NCBI GenBank assembly: GCA_916613615.1
Contig: OU744728.1
Location: 32,255,950 to 32,319,949 of the forward strand
Direction of reading: 5' to 3'
Source: Steromphala cineraria
Lineage: Eukaryota > Mollusca > Gastropoda > Trochida > Trochidae
DNA length: 64,000 nucleotides
Part shown: positions 52,101 through 64,000 of the stretch, piece after piece
How positions within the stretch are numbered: position 1 is the stretch's first letter
Layout: each line of letters starts with the position of its first letter
Position numbers and translations under genes: made by a program
Notes under the pieces: generated by a model
What the model was told of the DNA's origin: nothing
What the model saw: the letters and a program-made list of their open reading frames with translations, nothing else
The model's database searches: none

Positions 52101-55100
52101 ATCAGAAATTCGAAGTTGACCTTTTTAGTCCAAAATGCCTGGAAAACACTGCATAACCTAATAAGCACCCCACCTCTAGAGGTGACCCCAGGTGCAAAAT
52201 AACAGTTTCTTGAAATCAATTTCTGTCGATCGGTATTTGTTCAGGGGACTATTAGCAACAACTTCTGCTAGTTTTTAATCAGAAATTCGAAGTTGACCTA
52301 TTTAGTCCAAAATGCCTGGAAAACACTGCATAACCTAATAAGCACCCCACCCCTAGAGGTGACCCCAGGGGCAAAATAACACTTTCTTGAAATCAATTTC
52401 TGTCGATCGGTATTTGTTCAGGGGACCATTAGCAACAACTTCTGCTAGTTTTTAATCAGAAATTCGAAGTTGACCTTTTTAGTCCAAAATGCCTGGAAAA
52501 TACTGCATAATCTTATTAGCACCCCACCCCTAGAGGTGACCCCAGGGGCAAAATAACAGTTTCTTGAAATCAACTTCTGTCGATCGGTATTTGTTCAGGG
52601 GACTATTAGCAACAACTTCTGCTAGTTTTTAATCAGAAATTCGAAGTTGACCTTTTTAGTCCAAAATGCCTGGAAAATACTGCATAATCTTATTAGCACC
52701 CCACCCCTAGAGGTGACCCCAGGGGCAAAATATCACTTTCTTGAAATCAATTTCTGTTGATCGGTATTTGTTCAGGGGACCATTAGCAACAACTTCTGCT
52801 AGTTTTTAATCAGAAATTCGAGGTTGACCTTTTTAGTCCAAAATGCCTGAAAACACTGCATAACCTTATAAGCACCCCACCCCTAGAGGTGACCCCAGGG
52901 GCAAAATAACACTTTCTTGAAATCAATTTCTGTCGATCGTTACTGGTTCCGGGGACAATTAGTAACAACTTCTGCTAGTTTTTAATCAGAAATTCGAAAT
53001 TGACCTTTTTAGTCCAAAATGCCTGGAAAACACTGCATAACCTAATAAGCACTCCCACAACTAGGATGACCCCAGGTGCAAAATAACAGTTTCTTGAAAT
53101 CAACTTCTGTCGATCGGTATTTGTTCAGGGGACTATTAGCAACAACTTCTGCTAGTTTTTAATCAGAAATTCGAAGTTGACCTTTTTAGTCCAAAATGCC
53201 TGGAAAACACTGCATAACCTAATAAGCACCCCACCCCTAGAGGTGACCCCAGGTGCAAAATAACAGTTTCTTGAAATCAATTTCTGTCGATCGGTATTTG
53301 TTCAGGGGACTATTAGCAACAACTTCTGCTAGTTTTTAATCAGAAATTCGAAGTTGACCTTTTTAGTCCAAAATGCCTGGAAAACACTGCATAACCTAAT
53401 AAGCACCTAGAGGTGACCCCAGGGGCAAAATAACACTTTCTTGAAATCAATTTCTGTCGATCGGTATTTGTTCAGGGGACCATTAGCAACAACTTCTGCT
53501 AGTTTTTAATCAGAAATTCGAAGTTGACCTTTTTAGTCCAAAATGCCTGGAAAATACTGTATAATCTTATTAGCACCCCACCCCTAGAGGTGACCCCAGG
53601 GGCAAAATAACACTTTCTTGAAATCAATTTCTGTCGATCGGTATTTGTTCAGGGGACTATTAGCAACAACTTCTGCTAGTTTTTACTCAGAAATTCGAAG
53701 TTGACCTTTTTAGTCCAAAATGCCAGGAAAACACTGCATAACCTAATAAGCACCCCACCCCTAAAGGTGACCCCAGGGGCAAAATAACACTTTCTTGAAA
53801 TCAATTTCTGTCAATCGGTGTTGGTTCCGGGGACAATTAGCAACAACTTCTGTTAGTTTTTAATCAGAAATTCGAAGTTGACCTTTTTAGTCCAAAATGC
53901 CTGGAAAACACTGCATAACCTAATAAGCACTCCCACCCCTAGGATGACCCCAGGTGCAAAATAACAGTTTCTTGAAATCAACTTCTGTCGATCGGTATTT
54001 GTTCAGGGGACTATTAGCAACAACTTCTGCTAGTTTTTAATCAGAAATTCGAAGTTGACCTATTTAGTCCAAAATGCCTGGAAAACACTGCATAACCTAA
54101 TAAGCACCCCACCCCTAGAGGTGACCCCAGGGGCAAAATAACACTTTCTTGAAATCAATTTCTGTCGATCGGTATTTGTTCAGGGGACCATTAGCAACAA
54201 CTTCTGCTAGTTTTTAATCAGAAATTCGAAGTTGACCTTTTTAGTCCAAAATGCCTGGAAAATACTGCATAATCTTATTAGCACCCCACCCCTAGAGGTG
54301 ACCCCAGGGGCAAAATAACACTTTCTTGAAATCAATTTCTGTGATCGGTATTTGTTCAGGGGACCATTAGCAACAACTTCTGCTAGTTTTTAATCAGAAA
54401 TTCGAAGTTGACCTTTTTAGTCCAAAATGCCTGGAAAATACTGCATAATCTTATTAGCACCCCACCCCTAGAGGTGACCCCAGGGGCAAAATATCACTTT
54501 CTTGAAATCAATTTCTGTTGATCGGTATTTGTTCAGGGGACCATTAGCAACAACTTCTGCTAATTTTTAATCAGAAATTCGAGGTTGACCTTTTTAGTCC
54601 AAAATGCCTGAAAACACTGCATAACCTTATAAGCACCCCACCCCTAGAGGTGACCCCAGGGGCAAAATAACACTTTCTTGAAATCAATTTCTGTCGATCG
54701 TTACTGGTTCCGGGGACAATTAGTAACAACTTCTGCTAGTTTTTAATCAGAAATTCGAAGTTGACCTTTTTAGTCCAAAATGCCTGGAAAACACTGCATA
54801 ACCTAATAAGCACCCCACCCCTAGGATGACCCCAGGTGCAAAATAACAGTTTCTTGAAATCAACTTCTGTCGATCGGTATTTGTTCAGGGGACTATTAGC
54901 AACAACTTCTGCTAGTTTTTAATCAGAAATTCGAAGTTGACCTATTTAGTCCAAAATGCCTGGAAAACACTGCATAACCTAATAAGCACCCCACCCCTAG
55001 AGGTGACCCCAGGGGCAAAATAACACTTTCTTGAAATCAATTTCTGTCGATCGGTATTTGTTCAGGGGACCATTAGCAACAACTTCTGCTAGTTTTTAAT

Positions 55101-56700
55101 CAGAAATTCGAAGTTGACCTTTTTAGTCCAAAATGCCTGGAAAATACTGCATAATCTTCTTAGCACCCCACCCCTAGAGGTGACCCCAGGGGCAAAATAA
55201 CACTTTCTTGAAATCAATTTCTGTGATCGGTATTTGTTCAGGGGACCATTAGCAACAACTTCTGCTAGTTTTTAATCAGAAATTCGAAGTTGACCTTTTT
55301 AGTCCAAAATGCCTGGAAAATACTGCATAATCTTCTTAGCACCCCACCCCTAGAGGTGACCCCAGGGGCAAAATAACACTTTCTTGAAATCAATTTCTGT
55401 GATCGGTATTTGTTCAGGGGACCATTAGCAACAACTTCTGCTAGTTTTTAATCAGAAATTCGAAGTTGACCTTTTTAGTCCAAAATGCCTGGAAAATACT
55501 GCATAATCTTATTAGCACCCCACCCCTAGAGGTGACCCCAGGGGCAAAATATCACTTTCTTGAAATCAATTTCTGTTGATCGGTATTTGTTCAGGGGACC
55601 ATTAGCAACAACTTCTGCTAGTTTTTAATCAGAAATTCGAAGTTGACCTTTTTAGTCCAAAATGCCTGGAAAATACTGCATAATCTTATTAGCACCCCAC
55701 CCCTAGAGGTGACCCCAGGGGCAAAATATCACTTTCTTGAAATCAATTTCTGTTGATCGGTATTTGTTCAGGGGACCATTAGCAACAACTTCTGCTAATT
55801 TTTAATCAGAAATTCGAGGTTGACCTTTTTAGTCCAAAATGCCTGAAAACACTGCATAACCTTATAAGCACCCCACCCCTAGAGGTGACCCCAGGGGCAA
55901 AATAACACTTTCTTGAAATCAATTTCTGTCGATCGTTACTGGTTCCGGGGACAATTAGTAACAACTTCTGCTAGTTTTTAATCAGAAATTCGAAATTGAC
56001 CTTTTTAGTCCAAAATGCCTGGAAAACACTGCATAACCTAATAAGCACTCCCACCCCTAGGATGACCCCAGGTGCAAAATAACAGTTTCTTGAAATCAAT
56101 TTCTGTCGATCGTTACTGGTTCCGGGGACAATTAGTAACAACTTCTGCTAGTTTTTAATCAGAAATTCGAAGTTGACCTTTTTAGTCCAAAATGCCTGGA
56201 AAATACTGCATAATCTTATTAGCACCCCACCCCTAGAGGTGACCCCAGGGGCAAAATAACAGTTTCTTGAAATCAACTTCTGTCGATCGGTATTTGTTCA
56301 GGGGACTATTAGCAACAACTTCTGCTAGTTTTTAATCAGAAATTCGAAGTTGACCTTTTTAGTCCAAAATGCCTGGAAAATACTGCATAATCTTATTAGC
56401 ACCCCACCCCTAGAGGTGACCCCAGGGGCAAAATATCACTTTCTTGAAATCAATTTCTGTTGATCGGTATTTGTTCAGGGGACCATTAGCAACAACTTCT
56501 GCTAGTTTTTAATCAGAAATTCGAGGTTGACCTTTTTAGTCCAAAATGCCTGAAAACACTGCATAACCTTATAAGCACCCCACCCCTAGAGGTGACCCCA
56601 GGGGCAAAATAACACTTTCTTGAAATCAATTTCTGTCGATCGTTACTGGTTCCGGGGACAATTAGTAACAACTTCTGCTAGTTTTTAATCAGAAATTCGA
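49101..56700 (+). repeat. 5-mer HOR block (883-bp unit) and related rearranged units
   Basis: A 1-bp deletion, TTCTGTGATCGG for TTCTGTTGATCGG, has its TGATCGG at 49,401, 50,284 and 51,167, and GCTAATTTTTAATC (G to A in CTAG) at 49,621, 50,504 and 51,387. Both show an 883-bp, five-monomer unit repeated three times. The deletion recurs at 54,342, 55,224 and 55,400; the last two are adjacent monomers, a single-monomer tandem duplication also marked by CTTCTTAGC. Between 51,642 and 53,056 lies an 8-mer unit with CCCACAACTAGG (1,414 bp) of the type seen at the end of the window. Confidence 0.8.
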
Positions 56701-59700
56701 AATTGACCTTTTTAGTCCAAAATGCCTGGAAAACACTGCATAACCTAATAAGCACTCCCACAACTAGGATGACCCCAGGTGCAAAATAACAGTTTCTTGA
56801 AATCAACTTCTGTCGATCGGTATTTGTTCAGGGGACTATTAGCAACAACTTCTGCTAGTTTTTAATCAGAAATTCGAAGTTGACCTTTTTAGTCCAAAAT
56901 GCCTGGAAAATACTGCATAATCTTATTAGCACCTCACCCCTAGAGGTGACCCCAGGGGCAAAATAACACTTCCTTGAAATCAATTTCTGTTGATCGGTAT
57001 TTGTTCAGGGGATCATTAGCAACAACTTCTGCTAGTTTTTAATCAGAAATTCGAAGTTGACCTATTTAGTCCAAAATGCCTGGAAAACACTGCATAACCT
57101 AATAAGCACCCCACCCCTAGAGGTGACCCCAGGGGCAAAATAACACTTTCTTGAAATCAATTTCTGTCGATCGGTATTTGTTCAGGGGACCATTAGCAAC
57201 AACTTCTGCTAGTTTTTAATCAGAAATTCGAAGTTGACCTTTTTAGTCCAAAATGCCTGAAAACACTGCATAACCTTATAAGCACCCCACCCCTAGAGGT
57301 GACCCCAGGGGCAAAATAACACTTTCTTGAAATCAATTTCTGTCGATCGGTATTTGTTCAGGGGACTATTAGCAACAACTTCTGCTAGTTTTTAATCAGA
57401 AATTCGAAGTTGACCTTTTTAGTCCAAAATGCCTGGAAAACACTGCATAACCTAATAAGCACCCCACCCCTAGAGGTGACCCCAGGTGCAAAATAACAGT
57501 TTCTTGAAATCAATTTCTGTCGATCGGTATTTGTTCAGGGGACTATTAGCAACAACTTCTGCTAGTTTTTAATCAGAAATTCGAAGTTGACCTATTTAGT
57601 CCAAAATGCCTGGAAAACACTGCATAACCTAATAAGCACCCCACCCCTAGAGGTGACCCCAGGGGCAAAATAACGCTTTCTTGAAATCAATTTCTGTCGA
57701 TCGGTATTTGTTCAGGGGACCATTAGCAACAACTTCTGCTAGTTTTTAATCAGAAATTCGAAGTTGACCTATTTAGTCCAAAATGCCTGGAAAACACTGC
57801 ATAACCTAATAAGCACCCCACCCCTAGAGGTGACCGCAGGGGCAAAATAACACTTTCTTGAAATCAATTTCTGTCGATCGGTATTTGTTCAGGGGACCAT
57901 TAGCAACAACTTCTGCTAGTTTTTAATCAGAAATTCGAAGTTGACCTTTTTAGTCCAAAATGCCTGGAAAATACTGCATAATCTTATTAGCACCCCACCC
58001 CTAGAGGTGACCCCAGGGGCAAAATAACAGTTTCTTGAAATCAACTTCTGTCGATCGGTATTTGTTCAGGGGACTATTAGCAACAACTTCTGCTAGTTTT
58101 TAATCAGAAATTCGAAGTTGACCTTTTTAGTCCAAAATGCCTGGAAAATACTGCATAATCTTATTAGCACCCCACCCCTAGAGGTGACCCCAGGGGCAAA
58201 ATATCACTTTCTTGAAATCAATTTCTGTTGATCGGTATTTGTTCAGGGGACCATTAGCAACAACTTCTGCTAGTTTTTAATCAGAAATTCGAGGTTGACC
58301 TTTTTAGTCCAAAATGCCTGAAAACACTGCATAACCTTATAAGCACCCCACCCCTAGAGGTGACCCCAGGGGCAAAATAACACTTTCTTGAAATCAATTT
58401 CTGTCGATCGTTACTGGTTCCGGGGACAATTAGTAACAACTTCTGCTAGTTTTTAATCAGAAATTCGAAATTGACCTTTTTAGTCCAAAATGCCTGGAAA
58501 ACACTGCATAACCTAATAAGCACTCCCACAACTAGGATGACCCCAGGTGCAAAATAACAGTTTCTTGAAATCAACTTCTGTCGATCGGTATTTGTTCAGG
58601 GGACTATTAGCAACAACTTCTGCTAGTTTTTAATCAGAAATTCGAAGTTGACCTTTTTAGTCCAAAATGCCTGGAAAATACTGCATAATCTTATTAGCAC
58701 CCCACCCCTAGAGGTGACCCCAGGGGCAAAATAACACTTCCTTGAAATCAATTTCTGTTGATCGGTATTTGTTCAGGGGATCATTAGCAACAACTTCTGC
58801 TAGTTTTTAATCAGAAATTCGAGGTTGACCTTTTTAGTCCAAAATGCCTGAAAACACTGCATAACCTTATAAGCACCCCACCCCTAGAGGTGACCCCAGG
58901 GGCAAAATAACACTTTCTTGAAATCAATTTCTGTCGATCGGTATTTGTTCAGGGGACTATTAGCAACAACTTCTGCTAGTTTTTAATCAGAAATTCGAAG
59001 TTGACCTTTTTAGTCCAAAATGCCTGGAAAACACTGCATAACCTAATAAGCACCCCACCCCTAGAGGTGACCCCAGGTGCAAAATAACAGTTTCTTGAAA
59101 TCAATTTCTGTCGATCGGTATTTGTTCAGGGGACTATTAGCAACAACTTCTGCTAGTTTTTAATCAGAAATTCGAAGTTGACCTATTTAGTCCAAAATGC
59201 CTGGAAAACACTGCATAACCTAATAAGCACCTAGAGGTGACCCCAGGGGCAAAATAACACTTTCTTGAAATCAATTTCTGTCGATCGGTATTTGTTCAGG
59301 GGACCATTAGCAACAACTTCTGCTAGTTTTTAATCAGAAATTCGAAGTTGACCTTTTTAGTCCAAAATGCCTGGAAAACTCTGCATAACCTAATAAGCAC
59401 CCCACCCCTAGAGGTGACCCCAGGGGCAAAATAACACTTTCTTGAAATCAATTTCTGTCGATCGTTACTGGTTCCGGGGACAATTAGTAACAACTTCTGT
59501 TAGTTTTTAATCAGAAATTCGAAGTTGACCTTTTTAGTCGAAAACACTGCATAACCTAATAAGCACTCCCACCCCTAGGATGACCCCAGGGGCAAAATAA
59601 CACTTTCTTGAAATCAATTTCTGTTGATCGGTATTTGTTCAGGGGACCATTAGCAACAACTTCTGCTAGTTTTTAATCAGAAATTCGAAGTTGACCTTTT

Positions 59701-62700
59701 TAGTCCAAAATGCCTGGAAAATACTGCATAATCTTATTAGCACCCCACCCCTAGAGGTGACCCCAGGGGCAAAATAACACTTTCTTGAAATCAATTTCTG
59801 TCGATCGGTATTTGTTCAGGGGACCATTAGCAACAACTTCTGCTAGTTTTTAATCAGAAATTCGAGGTTGACCTTTTTAGTCCAAAATGCCTGAAAACAC
59901 TGCATAACCTTATAAGCACCCCACCCCTAGAGGTGACCCCAGGGGCAAAATAACACTTTCTTGAAATCAATTTCTGTCAATCGGTATTGGTTCAGGGGAC
60001 CATTAGCAAGAACTTCTGCTAGTTTTTAATCAGAAATTCGAAGTTGACCTTTTTAGTCCAAAATGCCTTGAAAACACTGCATAACCTAATAAGCACCCCA
60101 CCCCTAGAGGTGACCCCAGGGGCAAAATAACACTTTCTTGAAATCAATTTCTGTCGATCGTTACTGGTTCCGGGGACAATTAGTAACAACTTCTGCTAGT
60201 TTTTAATCAGAAATTCGAAGTTGACCTTTTTAGTCCAAAATGCCTGGAAAACACTGCATAACCTAATAAGCACTCCCACCCCTAGGATGACCCCAGGTGC
60301 AAAATAACAGTTTCTTGAAATCAACTTCTGTCGATCGGTATTTGTTCAGGGGACTATTAGCAACAACTTCTGCTAGTTTTTAATCAGAAATTCGAAGTTG
60401 ACCTATTTAGTCCAAAATGCCTGGAAAACACTGCATAACCTAATAAGCACCCCACCCCTAGAGGTGACCCCAGGGGCAAAATAACACTTTCTTGAAATCA
60501 ATTTCTGTCGATCGGTATTTGTTCAGGGGACCATTAGCAACAACTTCTGCTAGTTTTTAATCAGAAATTCGAAGTTGACCTTTTTAGTCCAAAATGCCTG
60601 GAAAATACTGCATAATCTTATTAGCACCCCACCCCTAGAGGTGACCCCAGGGGCAAAATAACACTTTCTTGAAATCAATTTCTGTTGATCGGTATTTGTT
60701 CAGGGGACCATTAGCAACAACTTCTGCTAGTTTTTAATCAGAAATTCGAAGTTGACCTTTTTAGTCCAAAATGCCTGGAAAATACTGCATAATCTTATTA
60801 GCACCCCACCCCTAGAGGTGACCCCAGGGGCAAAATATCACTTTCTTGAAATCAATTTCTGTTGATCGGTATTTGTTCAGGGGACCATTAGCAACAACTT
60901 CTGCTAGTTTTTAATCAGAAATTCGAGGTTGACCTTTTTAGTCCAAAATGCCTGAAAACACTGCATAACCTTATAAGCACCCCACCCCTAGAGGTGACCC
61001 CAGGGGCAAAATAACACTTTCTTGAAATCAATTTCTGTCGATCGTTACTGGTTCCGGGGACAATTAGTAACAACTTCTGCTAGTTTTTAATCAGAAATTC
61101 GAAATTGACCTTTTTAGTCCAAAATGCCTGGAAAACACTGCATAACCTAATAAGCACTCCCACAACTAGGATGACCCCAGGTGCAAAATAACAGTTTCTT
61201 GAAATCAACTTCTGTCGATCGGTATTTGTTCAGGGGACTATTAGCAACAACTTCTGCTAGTTTTTAATCAGAAATTCGAAGTTGACCTTTTTAGTCCAAA
61301 ATGCCTGGAAAATACTGCATAATCTTATAAGCACCCCACCCCTAGAGGTGACCCCAGGGGCAAAATAACACTTCCTTGAAATCAATTTCTGTTGATCGGT
61401 ATTTGTTCAGGGGATCATTAGCAACAACTTCTGCTAGTTTTTAATCAGAAATTCGAGGTTGACCTTTTTAGTCCAAAATGCCTGAAAACACTGCATAACC
61501 TTATAAGCACCCCACCCCTAGAGGTGACCCCAGGGGCAAAATAACACTTTCTTGAAATCAATTTCTGTCGATCGGTATTTGTTCAGGGGACTATTAGCAA
61601 CAACTTCTGCTAGTTTTTAATCAGAAATTCGAAGTTGACCTTTTTAGTCCAAAATGCCTGGAAAACACTGCATAACCTAATAAGCACCCCACCCCTAGAG
61701 GTGACCCCAGGTGCAAAATAACAGTTTCTTGAAATCAATTTCTGTCGATCGGTATTTGTTCAGGGGACTATTAGCAACAACTTCTGCTAGTTTTTAATCA
61801 GAAATTCGAAGTTGACCTATTTAGTCCAAAATGCCTGGAAAACACTGCATAACCTAATAAGCACCCCACCCCTAGAGGTGACCCCAGGGGCAAAATAACA
61901 CTTTCTTGAAATCAATTTCTGTCGATCGGTATTTGTTCAGAGGACCATTAGCAACAACTTCTGCTAGTTTTTAATCAGAAATTCGAAGTTGACCTTTTTA
62001 GTCCAAAATGCCTGGAAAATACTGCATAATCTTATTAGCACCCCACCCCTAGTGGTGACCCCAGGGGCAAAATAACAGTTTCTTGAAATCAACTTCTGTC
62101 GATCGGTATTTGTTCAGGGGACTATTAGCAACAACTTCTGCTAGTTTTTAATCAGAAATTCGAAGTTGACCTTTTTAGTCCAAAATGCCTGGAAAATACT
62201 GCATAATCTTATTAGCACCCCACCCCTAGAGGTGACCCCAGGGGCAAAATATCACTTTCTTGAAATCAATTTCTGTTGATCGGTATTTGTTCAGGGGACC
62301 ATTAGCAACAACTTCTGCTAGTTTTTAATCAGAAATTCGAGGTTGACCTTTTTAGTCCAAAATGCCTGAAAACACTGCATAACCATATAAGCACCCCACC
62401 CCTAGAGGTGACCCCAGGGGCAAAATAACACTTTCTTGAAATCAATTTCTGTCGATCGTTACTGGTTCCGGGGACAATTAGTAACAACTTCTGCTAGTTT
62501 TTAATCAGAAATTCGAAATTGACCTTTTTAGTCCAAAATGCCTGGAAAACACTGCATAACCTAATAAGCACTCCCACAACTAGGATGACCCCAGGTGCAA
62601 AATAACAGTTTCTTGAAATCAACTTCTGTCGATCGGTGTTTGTTCAGGGGACTATTAGCAACAACTTCTGCTAGTTTTTAATCAGAAATTCGAAGTTGAC

Positions 62701-64000
62701 CTTTTTAGTCCAAAATGCCTGGAAAATACTGCATAATCTTATAAGCACCCCACCCCTAGAGGTGACCCCAGGGGCAAAATAACACTTCCTTGAAATCAAT
62801 TTCTGTTGATCGGTATTTGTTCAGGGGATCATTAGCAACAACTTCTGCTAGTTTTTAATCAGAAATTCGAGGTTGACCTTTTTAGTCCAAAATGCCTGAA
62901 AACACTGCATAACCTTATAAGCACCCCACCCCTAGAGGTGACCCCAGGGGCAAAATAACACTTTCTTGAAATCAATTTCTGTCGATCGGTATTTGTTCAG
63001 GGGACTATTAGCAACAACTTCTGCTAGTTTTTAATCAGAAATTCGAAGTTGACCTTTTTAGTCCAAAATGCCTGGAAAACACTGCATAACCTAATAAGCA
63101 CCCCACCCCTAGAGGTGACCCCAGGTGCAAAATAACAGTTTCTTGAAATCAATTTCTGTCGATCGGTATTTGTTCAGGGGACTATTAGCAACAACTTCTG
63201 CTAGTTTTTAATCAGAAATTCGAAGTTGACCTATTTAGTCCAAAATGCCTGGTAAACACTGCATAACCTAATAAGCACCCCACCCCTAGAGGTGACCCCA
63301 GGGGCAAAATAACACTTTCTTGAAATCAATTTCTGTCGATCGGTATTTGTTCAGAGGACCATTAGCAACAACTTCTGCTAGTTTTTAATCAGAAATTCGA
63401 AGTTGACCTTTTTAGTCCAAAATGCCTGGAAAATACTGCATAATCTTATTAGCACCCCACCCCTAGAGGTGACCCCAGGGGCAAAATAACAGTTTCTTGA
63501 AATCAACTTCTGTCGATCGGTATTTGTTCAGGGGACTATTAGCAACAACTTCTGCTAGTTTTTAATCAGAAATTCGAAGTTGACCTTTTTAGTCCAAAAT
63601 GCCTGGAAAATACTGCATAATCTTATTAGCACCCCACCCCTAGAGGTGACCCCAGGGGCAAAATATCACTTTCTTGAAATCAATTTCTGTTGATCGGTAT
63701 TTGTTCAGGGGACCATTAGCAACAACTTCTGCTAGTTTTTAATCAGAAATTCGAGGTTGACCTTTTTAGTCCAAAATGCCTGAAAACACTGCATAACCTT
63801 ATAAGCACCCCACCCCTAGAGGTGACCCCAGGGGCAAAATAACACTTTCTTGAAATCAATTTCTGTCGATCGTTACTGGTTCCGGGGACAATTAGTAACA
63901 ACTTCTGCTAGTTTTTAATCAGAAATTCGAAATTGACCTTTTTAGTCCAAAATGCCTGGAAAACACTGCATAACCTAATAAGCACTCCCACAACTAGGAT
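56701..64000 (+). repeat. 10-mer, mixed and 8-mer (1,414-bp) HOR block
   Basis: CCCACAACTAGG markers lie at 56,759, 58,527, 61,161, 62,575 and 63,989. The last two steps are exactly 1,414 bp, eight monomers; the first step is 1,768 bp, ten monomers. The stretch 59,300-61,700 matches 41,000-43,400 at an offset of 18,331 bp: CTCTGC 41,048 to 59,379; short-monomer junction 41,204 to 59,535; GCCTTG 41,734 to 60,065; CACAACTAGG 42,830 to 61,161; CTTATAAG 42,993 to 61,324. The block ends in a partial monomer starting at 63,962, so the array continues beyond the window. Confidence 0.8.

Larger units (their letters stand above)
1..64000 (+). repeat. Satellite DNA array, 177-bp monomer, whole window
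   Basis: The entire window is a head-to-tail array of one monomer. Successive copies of AACACTGCATAACC begin at 1, 178, 355, 532, 709, then AATACTGCATAATC at 886, AACACTG at 1,063, and so on, giving a spacing of 177 bp; copies with CCTGAAAAC instead of CCTGGAAAAC are 176 bp. Spacing measured over longer distances averages about 176.8 bp, so the window holds about 360 copies. All copies read in the same direction and no foreign sequence separates them. Length and organisation fit known eukaryotic centromeric or pericentromeric satellites, whose monomers often approach nucleosome length; that the array is centromeric is inference. No gene or RNA is encoded. I do not recognise the family by name. 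The strand is arbitrary. Confidence 0.97.

Noticed and set aside
1..64000. CRISPR array
   Set aside because: The repeats are contiguous 177-bp units without unique spacers, and variation is spread through the unit as linked subtypes. There are no cas genes.
1..64000. Telomeric or subtelomeric repeat
   Set aside because: No TTAGGG, TTTAGGG or TTAGG runs are present; TTAG occurs only as part of the monomer.

Overview
The window is one uninterrupted tandem array of a satellite DNA with a monomer of about 177 bp. All 64,000 bases read as head-to-tail copies, roughly 360 monomers, all in the same orientation. The first complete monomer is 1-177 and the last, partial one starts at 63,962. I see no protein-coding gene, RNA gene, transposon, CRISPR array, unique sequence, inversion or gap. 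This is typical of eukaryotic centromeric or pericentromeric heterochromatin and unlike a bacterial, viral or organellar genome. I do not recognise the satellite family and cannot name the species. A hand count of one monomer gives about 41% G+C. A CpG site in each monomer occurs in its intact form and in both deamination products, which suggests CpG methylation.

Monomers fall into recognisable subtypes that differ at a few linked positions: CCTTATAAGC / CCTAATAAGC / TCTTATTAGC near base 15; CACCCCTAGAGG / CCCACCCCTAGGATG / CCCACAACTAGGATG near base 30; TTTCTTGAAATCAATT / TTTCTTGAAATCAACTT near base 70; TCGATCGG / TTGATCGG / TCAATCGG / TCGATCGTTACTGG near base 83; and TTCGAAG / TTCGAGG / TTCGAAA / TTCGCGG near base 143. 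The order of subtypes repeats as higher-order repeats (HORs), and the HOR length changes along the window.

Layout: 1-4,070 is a 6-mer/8-mer HOR; 4,071-10,970 has 7-mer and then 9-mer (1,591 bp) units; 10,971-13,430 is mixed; 13,431-16,430 is an island of divergent monomers with its own 1,416-bp 8-mer; 16,431-25,020 holds 10-, 11- and 13-mer versions of one unit; 25,021-27,840 has a 9-mer; 27,841-32,780 has an 8-mer expanded to a 13-mer by an internal 884-bp duplication; 33,900-39,210 is a 2,632-bp tandem duplication; 39,211-41,740 continues a copy of about 30,830-33,650; 41,741-46,670 is a copy of 27,841-32,780; 46,671-49,100 is mixed; 49,101-56,700 has 883-bp 5-mers; 56,701-64,000 has 10- and 8-mer (1,414 bp) units.

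The array therefore records a layered history: point mutation and small deletions made subtypes, and unequal exchange or a similar process copied blocks of 2 to about 28 monomers at scales from 0.35 to about 5 kb. The most notable structures within the monomer are nested inverted repeats (74-81 with 136-143, enclosing 107-113 with 122-128) and a 9-bp internal direct repeat. All positions were read by eye; subtype calls at individual copies need an alignment to confirm.
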